The notes beneath the pieces were generated by a model. That model ran no database searches. It had not been told where the DNA came from and worked only from the letters and a program-made list of their open reading frames with translations. Positions 58,687-64,000 of a DNA stretch of 64,000 nucleotides are shown one piece after another (within the stretch, counting starts at the first letter, position 1; each line of letters starts with the position of its first letter). The stretch covers positions 62,001 through 126,000 of the forward strand of contig NZ_FOAV01000011.1 of the NCBI RefSeq assembly GCF_900109745.1, read 5' to 3'. The DNA is from Roseateles sp. YR242 (GTDB lineage: Bacteria; Pseudomonadota; Gammaproteobacteria; Burkholderiales; Burkholderiaceae_C). Position numbers and translations under genes: made by a program.

Positions 58687-60231
58687 ATGAACTTTTCCAC
58701 TTCAAAGCCCCGGGCTGCGAGGCGTGGCGCCTCGGCCGTTCTTGCGCTGGCCACACTGGCACTCGCCTCTGCACAAGCCGCCGTCAATAGCGGCAGCACA
58801 GGTGCCGACGGCGCCCTGAGCCCGACGGTCAACACTGAAATCCAGCTGCCGGCCTCCGGCGTCCTGAACTACACCTCGGTGAACATCCCGTCGGGTGTCA
58901 CCGTCAAGTTCAAGAAGAACTCGAACAACACCCCGGTCTACATCCTGTCGAGTGGTGACATCACCATCGCAGGAACGATCGACGTCCGTGGGGGTGACGC
59001 CTATGCCACCGGTACCTACGGCGACGGTGTTCTCGGTGATGACGGTCTCCCCGGCGTGGGCGGCCCCGGCGGTTTCGATGGCGGCCGTGGCGGCCGCGAC
59101 GACCTGCAGCAGCGTCCTGAGGTCATTCGCGGGGGCTCAGGCCTGGGCCCCGGCGGCGGCCCAGGCGGGCTGGAGGGGGGCAACGGCTGCACGGCAACCG
59201 GCTACTACAAGTACACCGGCATCGGCGGCGGCTACGCCACCAAGGCCTTCCAGTCCAACGGTGAGGGCTACAACTGCACCGCAGGCACTGTGACCGTCTA
59301 CGGCAAGGCGTATGGGTCGCCACTGCTGCAGCCGCTGCTGGGCGGTTCGGGCGGCGGCGGCGGCCGTGGTGGTGCAACCTATGCTGGCTCGGGCGGCGGC
59401 GCGGGCGGCGGGGCCGTTCTGCTGGCAGCCTCCGGCACCGTGCGCATTACCGGCACAGTGAATGCGCGCGGTGGCGACGGTGGCGGTCTGGGCGGCTCTA
59501 ACGCGGGTGGCCAGGGGGCCGGCGGCAGCGGCGGCGCCATCCGTGTGGTGGGCACCACCGTGACCGGCAACGGTGGGCTGTACGCCGACGGCGGGTGCAT
59601 CAACTACAACAATTCGCCGCGTCAGTATTGCGGCGCCACGGGCGGTGGCAGCCAGTATGGCGGCGCTCCCGGCCGCATCCGCATCGAAGGCGAGGCCATC
59701 ACCTTCAGTGGCACAGCCAGCCCCGCCTATGTCGCGGACGTGCCCAACCCGATCTTCATTGCCGAGGCGCCGAGCCTGCGCATCGCCTCGATCGCCGGCC
59801 AGACCGTTCCCGCCAATCCGACCGGCAATGCTGACGTGACGCTGCCCGGCAGCACCACGGGCCCGATTGACGTGGTCTTCCAGACCGTCAACGTGCCGGT
59901 GGGCAACACGGTGCTGCTGCGCGTGGTGCCGGCCTACGGCCAGCCCATCGAGGCGTTGAGCCCCGCCATCTCGGGTGCGAGCGCCAGCGGCACGACCAAC
60001 GTGTCCGTCACGTTGCCGGCAGGCCCGAGCGTGCTGCAGGCCACCACGACCTACACCGTGGTGGTGGCGGGCACGCTGGACCTCTCGCGCTTCGCGCAGA
60101 ACGAGGAGGTCGAGAAGGTCGAGGTCACCGTGGCGATGGCCGGTGAGGCCAAGGCACGGGTACTGACGGTCAGCGGCAAGGCTTACGACGTGTCCTACGC
60201 GGCACTGCGCGCCGCCGGCTTCCGCGGCTGA
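58687..60231 (+). CDS. Secreted glycine-rich protein
   Basis: 514 residues from ATG58687, chosen because GAGGAG precedes it and a good signal peptide starts there (MNFSTSKPRAARRGASAVLA, ending SAQA). ATG58579 behind a perfect AAGGAG is an in-frame alternative adding 36 residues before the signal sequence. The mature N-terminus has TEIQLPASGVLNYTSVNIPS and ILSSGDITIAGTIDVRGG, suggesting beta-helix rungs. A central Gly-rich part follows (about 120-330, runs such as GGSGGGGGRGGATYAGSGGG). A C-terminal beta-sandwich-like region ends SYAALRAAGFRG. No family name recognised. It lies between the two other large secreted-protein genes, 125 bp and 61 bp away. Confidence 0.78.
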   Translation: MNFSTSKPRAARRGASAVLALATLALASAQAAVNSGSTGADGALSPTVNTEIQLPASGVLNYTSVNIPSGVTVKFKKNSNNTPVYILSSGDITIAGTIDVRGGDAYATGTYGDGVLGDDGLPGVGGPGGFDGGRGGRDDLQQRPEVIRGGSGLGPGGGPGGLEGGNGCTATGYYKYTGIGGGYATKAFQSNGEGYNCTAGTVTVYGKAYGSPLLQPLLGGSGGGGGRGGATYAGSGGGAGGGAVLLAASGTVRITGTVNARGGDGGGLGGSNAGGQGAGGSGGAIRVVGTTVTGNGGLYADGGCINYNNSPRQYCGATGGGSQYGGAPGRIRIEGEAITFSGTASPAYVADVPNPIFIAEAPSLRIASIAGQTVPANPTGNADVTLPGSTTGPIDVVFQTVNVPVGNTVLLRVVPAYGQPIEALSPAISGASASGTTNVSVTLPAGPSVLQATTTYTVVVAGTLDLSRFAQNEEVEKVEVTVAMAGEAKARVLTVSGKAYDVSYAALRAAGFRG

Positions 60232-60292
60232 TGCGCCGGCCGGCCACGCACCACACAGAACACGAACAAACACATCGGTTCAGGGACCAGTG

Positions 60293-63200
60293 ATGACGAC
60301 AGAACGCCCCCACCAGCCGACGGCTGTGCTGCGCCCGCTTGAGCGCTTGCGGCGGGTGTTCCAGGTCTCGTGTTCAAGTTCTGTGCAGGGTGCGGGCCAA
60401 GCGGTACGGCGCGGTGCTCGCCGGGGCATAGCCGCCGTCACCGCCGTCGCGCTGATGCTGGGCTCATTGCCTGTGCGGGCCGCCGAGCTGGTCATTGACG
60501 AAGGTGTGGTGGTCAAGTTCGGGAGCGACGGCCAACTGGTGGTCCGCGACAAGCTCACCGCCGGCAAGGGTGTGACCCTGACCAGCCAGAAAGACGATGC
60601 CAACGGCGGTCAGACCGCCGCCACCGCGCAGACCGCTGCGCCTGGAGACTGGCGCGGTGTGCGTTTCGAGAAGTCGGCCGCGGCCACTGGCGCCATCTCT
60701 CTGTCCGACTGGGCCATCCGCTTTGCCGGCGGTGGACAGGAAGCGGCCTTGACGCTGCGTGCGCTCAATCCGACCCTGCAATACCTGCAGCTCACGGACA
60801 GCGTCACCGGTCTTCGTCTGGTGGAGGGCGCGTCGCCCGCCATCACCGGCTCCAGCTTCCTGCGCAACGGCGTCGGCGTGATCGCTGATGGCAACAGCGC
60901 GCCTACGATCGCCAGCACGCAACTGGTGGGCAACACCACGCTGGCCATTCAGAACAACACACCGGTGACGACCATCGTAGCCACCGGCAACTGGTGGGGA
61001 CATGCGTCGGGCCCGCGTGACGCGGCCGGCAATCCCCAAGGGCAGGGCGATGCCGTGTCCAGCGGTGTGAATTACGGCGGCTATCTGGCCAATGCGCCAT
61101 TGATTGCGCCGACCATCCGCCTGGCCGCGCCCGCCGCCTACTTCGAACAACGCACGGTGACGCTGGAGATTGCCTGCGTCAACGCGACCGAATACCGCCT
61201 GGCGGAAGGCACCGGCTTTGCTGGCGCCAACTTCCAGCCATTGAACAATGGCCGTGCAACCGTGGACTTCACCGTCTCCGAAGGCGACGGCCGCAAGCCC
61301 GTGAGCGTGCAATTCCGCAACGCCAGCGGCACCGTCACCACGGCCACGCTGGCTGACGGCGGCGTGCTCATCGATACACAGGCGCCGGTGGTTGGCATCA
61401 CGACCCCGGCTGTGGGCAGCGTCGTGAGCGGGCCCATCACCGTGGAAGCCACGGCCACCGATGCCTCCGGCATTGCCTCGGTGCGCATCTATCTGGACGA
61501 CCAACTGGTGGCCACCCGCACCAGCGTCCCTTACACCTACGCCTGGACTCTGGAAGGCACCGCAGACGGCACCCATGCCCTGCGCGTGGTCGCGCTGGAT
61601 CAGGCGGGCCGCAGCAGTGAGCAAAGCCGTGCGGTGACCGTGTCTCGTGCCCCTGTGGCGCCGGACACCGAAGGTCCGCAACTTGGCGGCGTCTCCGTGG
61701 AGGGCAGCGCGCTGGCGAATGGCGCCACGTTGACCCGCAATGCCACCGTGACCCTGCAGGCCAGCGACCGCAGTGGTGTCTCCCGCGTGGAGCTGCTGCT
61801 GGACGGTACTGTAGTGTCCACGGCCAGCGGCAGTGGCAGCTACAGCGCCACGCTGGACCTTGGCCAGGTGGCCAACGGCGCGCACGTCCTGACCGTGCGG
61901 GCCACGGATTCGCTCAACAACGTCAGCAGCGCCAGCTTCAACATCGTGGTGGCGCACGCCGTGCCTTCCGCGCCGGTGCTGAGCAGTCCGGTCAGTGGCA
62001 CCACCACTCGCACGGCCAGCCAGTCGGTCACTGGCAGTGCGGCGGCCAATGCCAACGTCCAACTGATCCTGAACGACCAGCCCACTGGGGCTGCGGTCAA
62101 GGCCGGCAGCGATGGCCGCTTCGCCAGTGAGGTCACGCTGACCCCGGGCAGCAACCGCCTGCAGGCCACCGCCGCCGACCAATGGGGCACCAGCGCGTTG
62201 TCGGCGCCGGTGGTGGTCACGCTGGATGTGACCGTGCCTGCCAGCCCAACCAACCTGACGGCCACTGCGCAGCCGCAGGGCAAGATCCGTCTGGCCTGGA
62301 CACGCGCGGCCGATGCCAATGTCAGCGGCTATGACGTGTACCGCGCTGCCAATGCCTTCTCCGGCACGGGTGAGGCCGTGAAGGTGAACAGCAGTCCGCT
62401 GACGGTGACAGCCTTCGACGACGTGCCCACCATCGACGGCGTCTGGTATTACCGTGTGGTCAGTGTCAACGCCGCCGGCACGCCATCGGTGCCGACCAAC
62501 CAGGTGCAGGCCACCTCGGACAACACGCTGCCTCGGGCCGTGTCCATCGTCTACGCGCCGCAAGGCAAGGTGGACGCTTCCACGGGCCGCACGGGTCAGG
62601 GCCGGGTCAATCTGGTGGTGACGGTCAGCGAGACGCTGCAGGCCACGCCCTACCTGTCGGTGGTGCCGCAAGGCGGCAGCCCGATCACGGTGGAGCTGAG
62701 CAAGACCGGCAATGACACCTATGCCGGCACCTTCGTCATCGATGGCACCACGCCATCGGGCGTTGCCAATGCCTTGTTCTCGGCGCGTGACCTGGTGGGC
62801 AACCGCGGCACCGACATCGACACGGGCGCCACGCTGCAGATCGACACCGAGGGCCCAGCGCTCTCCGCTATCACCCTGGCGCCGTCGTCCCCGATCAAGA
62901 ACGACACGGCCCAGGCCGTTCAGGCGACCTTCACCTTCAGCAAGGCACCAAAGAACGGTGTCACACCGACGCTGAGCTATCTGCTGTCCGGCCCCGTGCG
63001 TTCGCCGATCGCCGTGGCGGGCCTGACGCAAGTCAATGCCACCACCTGGCGTGCCAGCTTCACGCTGCCGTCGGATGCTGGCGCGGCCGGCCCGGAGACG
63101 CTGGTGTTCAGCAGCCGCGCCCAGGATGACCTGGACAACGTGTCCACCAAGGTGGTGGCCTTCAACCGCTTCCAGGTCTACCAGGGTGAATTGCCGCCAT

Positions 63201-64000
63201 TGGCCGTGCCCTTCGGCTTTAACGCCAAGGCGCTGCCCGGTGGCAAGGTTCAACTCGCATGGCAGGCTGTGGCCGATGCCACCAGCTATCAGGTGTACCG
63301 CCAGGCCCCGGGCCAGGCGGAGCTGCAGCCGCTGATCCGCGCGGGCGGTGAAGCGCTGGTGGACCAGACGCCGCAGGATGGCACCTACAAGTACGCCATC
63401 GCCACCGTGCGCCAGTCCAATGGCCAGGAGTCCGTGTCCGGCCAGAGCGCCAGTGTGGAGGTGGTGGCGAGCGCCACGGCACCGGGTGCGCCGCAGAACC
63501 TGATGCTGCAGCTGACCGGGCAGGGCATCGTCGCCAGCTGGCAGCCGCCGCTGGCCAGTGTCGTGGCGAGCTACAACCTGTACCGTGCCACCGGCACCAG
63601 CATCACGAGCATTGCGGGCCTGACGCCGCTGAAGACCGGCATCAAGCAGCCCATCGCGCTGGACCCCGCACCGTCGCCCCAGCAGGGCGCCTATGTGGTG
63701 ACCGCGCTGGATGCGGCCGGCAATGAGTCACCGATCTCCAACTCGCAATACCTGAACGCCAGCCTGCTGCCGGTGTCCAACCTGCGTATCCAGCAACTGG
63801 GCAATGAACTGCCGGTGCTGCGCTGGAATGCGCCCAACGGCAACGTCGCCGGTTACCTGGTCTATGTGGGCCCCGACAGCGCGCGTGTGAAGCTCACCAG
63901 TACCCCCATCAGCGCGACGACCTTCACCGATACCGGCTACACCAGCGGCGAGCGCCGCTACACGGTGGCCACGGTGGATGCCAATGGCGTGGAAATGCCA
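60293..64000 (+). CDS. Very large secreted beta-helix/Ig/FN3 protein, 3' end outside window
   Basis: 1236 residues visible, with the frame still open at the edge. ATG60293 follows CAGGGA. A long basic n-region precedes the hydrophobic core and cleavage site LPVRAAE, so a later GTG start is possible. Order: right-handed beta-helix-like domain (about 65-265, with APGDWRGVRFEKSAA and ATGNWWGHASGPRD); Ig-like domains near 61380, 61660 and 61960; an FN3 domain (PASPTNLTATAQPQGKIRLA, about 62240-62520); two further beta-sandwich regions (62540-63170); and at least three FN3-like repeats from 63190, each with a Y-x-V/L-YR pattern. Its N-terminal domain is related to that of the protein at 54881. Adhesin or cell-surface matrix protein is likely; no catalytic domain is visible so far. 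Confidence 0.8.
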   Translation, partial: MTTERPHQPTAVLRPLERLRRVFQVSCSSSVQGAGQAVRRGARRGIAAVTAVALMLGSLPVRAAELVIDEGVVVKFGSDGQLVVRDKLTAGKGVTLTSQKDDANGGQTAATAQTAAPGDWRGVRFEKSAAATGAISLSDWAIRFAGGGQEAALTLRALNPTLQYLQLTDSVTGLRLVEGASPAITGSSFLRNGVGVIADGNSAPTIASTQLVGNTTLAIQNNTPVTTIVATGNWWGHASGPRDAAGNPQGQGDAVSSGVNYGGYLANAPLIAPTIRLAAPAAYFEQRTVTLEIACVNATEYRLAEGTGFAGANFQPLNNGRATVDFTVSEGDGRKPVSVQFRNASGTVTTATLADGGVLIDTQAPVVGITTPAVGSVVSGPITVEATATDASGIASVRIYLDDQLVATRTSVPYTYAWTLEGTADGTHALRVVALDQAGRSSEQSRAVTVSRAPVAPDTEGPQLGGVSVEGSALANGATLTRNATVTLQASDRSGVSRVELLLDGTVVSTASGSGSYSATLDLGQVANGAHVLTVRATDSLNNVSSASFNIVVAHAVPSAPVLSSPVSGTTTRTASQSVTGSAAANANVQLILNDQPTGAAVKAGSDGRFASEVTLTPGSNRLQATAADQWGTSALSAPVVVTLDVTVPASPTNLTATAQPQGKIRLAWTRAADANVSGYDVYRAANAFSGTGEAVKVNSSPLTVTAFDDVPTIDGVWYYRVVSVNAAGTPSVPTNQVQATSDNTLPRAVSIVYAPQGKVDASTGRTGQGRVNLVVTVSETLQATPYLSVVPQGGSPITVELSKTGNDTYAGTFVIDGTTPSGVANALFSARDLVGNRGTDIDTGATLQIDTEGPALSAITLAPSSPIKNDTAQAVQATFTFSKAPKNGVTPTLSYLLSGPVRSPIAVAGLTQVNATTWRASFTLPSDAGAAGPETLVFSSRAQDDLDNVSTKVVAFNRFQVYQGELPPLAVPFGFNAKALPGGKVQLAWQAVADATSYQVYRQAPGQAELQPLIRAGGEALVDQTPQDGTYKYAIATVRQSNGQESVSGQSASVEVVASATAPGAPQNLMLQLTGQGIVASWQPPLASVVASYNLYRATGTSITSIAGLTPLKTGIKQPIALDPAPSPQQGAYVVTALDAAGNESPISNSQYLNASLLPVSNLRIQQLGNELPVLRWNAPNGNVAGYLVYVGPDSARVKLTSTPISATTFTDTGYTSGERRYTVATVDANGVEMP

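Overview
The window is about 65-68% GC by eye and carries a betaproteobacterial core-gene order. The protein sequences suggest Burkholderiales, near Roseateles/Mitsuaria/Rubrivivax/Leptothrix-type bacteria. That placement is inferred from gene order and remembered family sequences; no database search was run. All calls come from reading the sequence.

Layout. 1-2505 is the 3' part of rnr (RNase R). 2891-5706, minus strand, holds dadA-nnr (amino-acid oxidation and NAD(P)H-hydrate repair). 6479-21713 is the canonical run rpsB-tsf-pyrH-frr-uppS-cdsA-dxr-rseP-bamA-ompH-lpxD-fabZ-lpxA-lpxB-rnhB-TrmH family methyltransferase. It covers translation, UMP kinase, isoprenoid and phospholipid precursors, outer-membrane assembly and lipid A; several genes overlap at ATGA-type junctions. 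21998-26638 has a YihY membrane protein and ppsR (both minus) divergent from ppsA. 26769-28871 is a VC_2705-type sodium:solute symporter. 29007-32204 is rpsF-priB-rpsR-rplI followed by dnaB. 32292-36677 holds a FadI-like thiolase, a chemoreceptor with a histidine-bearing membrane sensor, and an HI0933-family flavoprotein.

37126-45040 is a polyol-use operon: SmoE/F/G/K-type ABC transporter, a D-arabinitol/mannitol dehydrogenase, an AraC regulator and a PfkB sugar kinase. 45090-52486 is a homogentisate module. On the minus strand are maiA and an IclR regulator. Divergently on the plus strand are a metallo-beta-lactamase-fold protein with an altered metal motif, a flavin monooxygenase with a small DUF2783-like partner, hmgA and fahA. 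The likely route is hydroxyphenylacetate to homogentisate, maleylacetoacetate, fumarylacetoacetate, then fumarate plus acetoacetate.

53239-54357 encodes a PA0069/SplB-type radical SAM protein whose start codon overlaps a near-perfect LexA (SOS) box. 54881 to the window end holds three consecutive genes for large secreted proteins: a protein built from three regular ~230-residue units (a VGVxVG pair plus two IPT/TIG-like domains each), a glycine-rich protein, and a very large beta-helix/Ig/FN3 protein running off the edge. This cluster is the best candidate for something undescribed.

Several intergenic regions hold palindromic elements that begin on or just after stop codons (21707, 35323, 36674, 38459, 47708), plus a 13-bp tandem array at 38588. 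No tRNA, rRNA, CRISPR array, insertion sequence or prophage was recognised.
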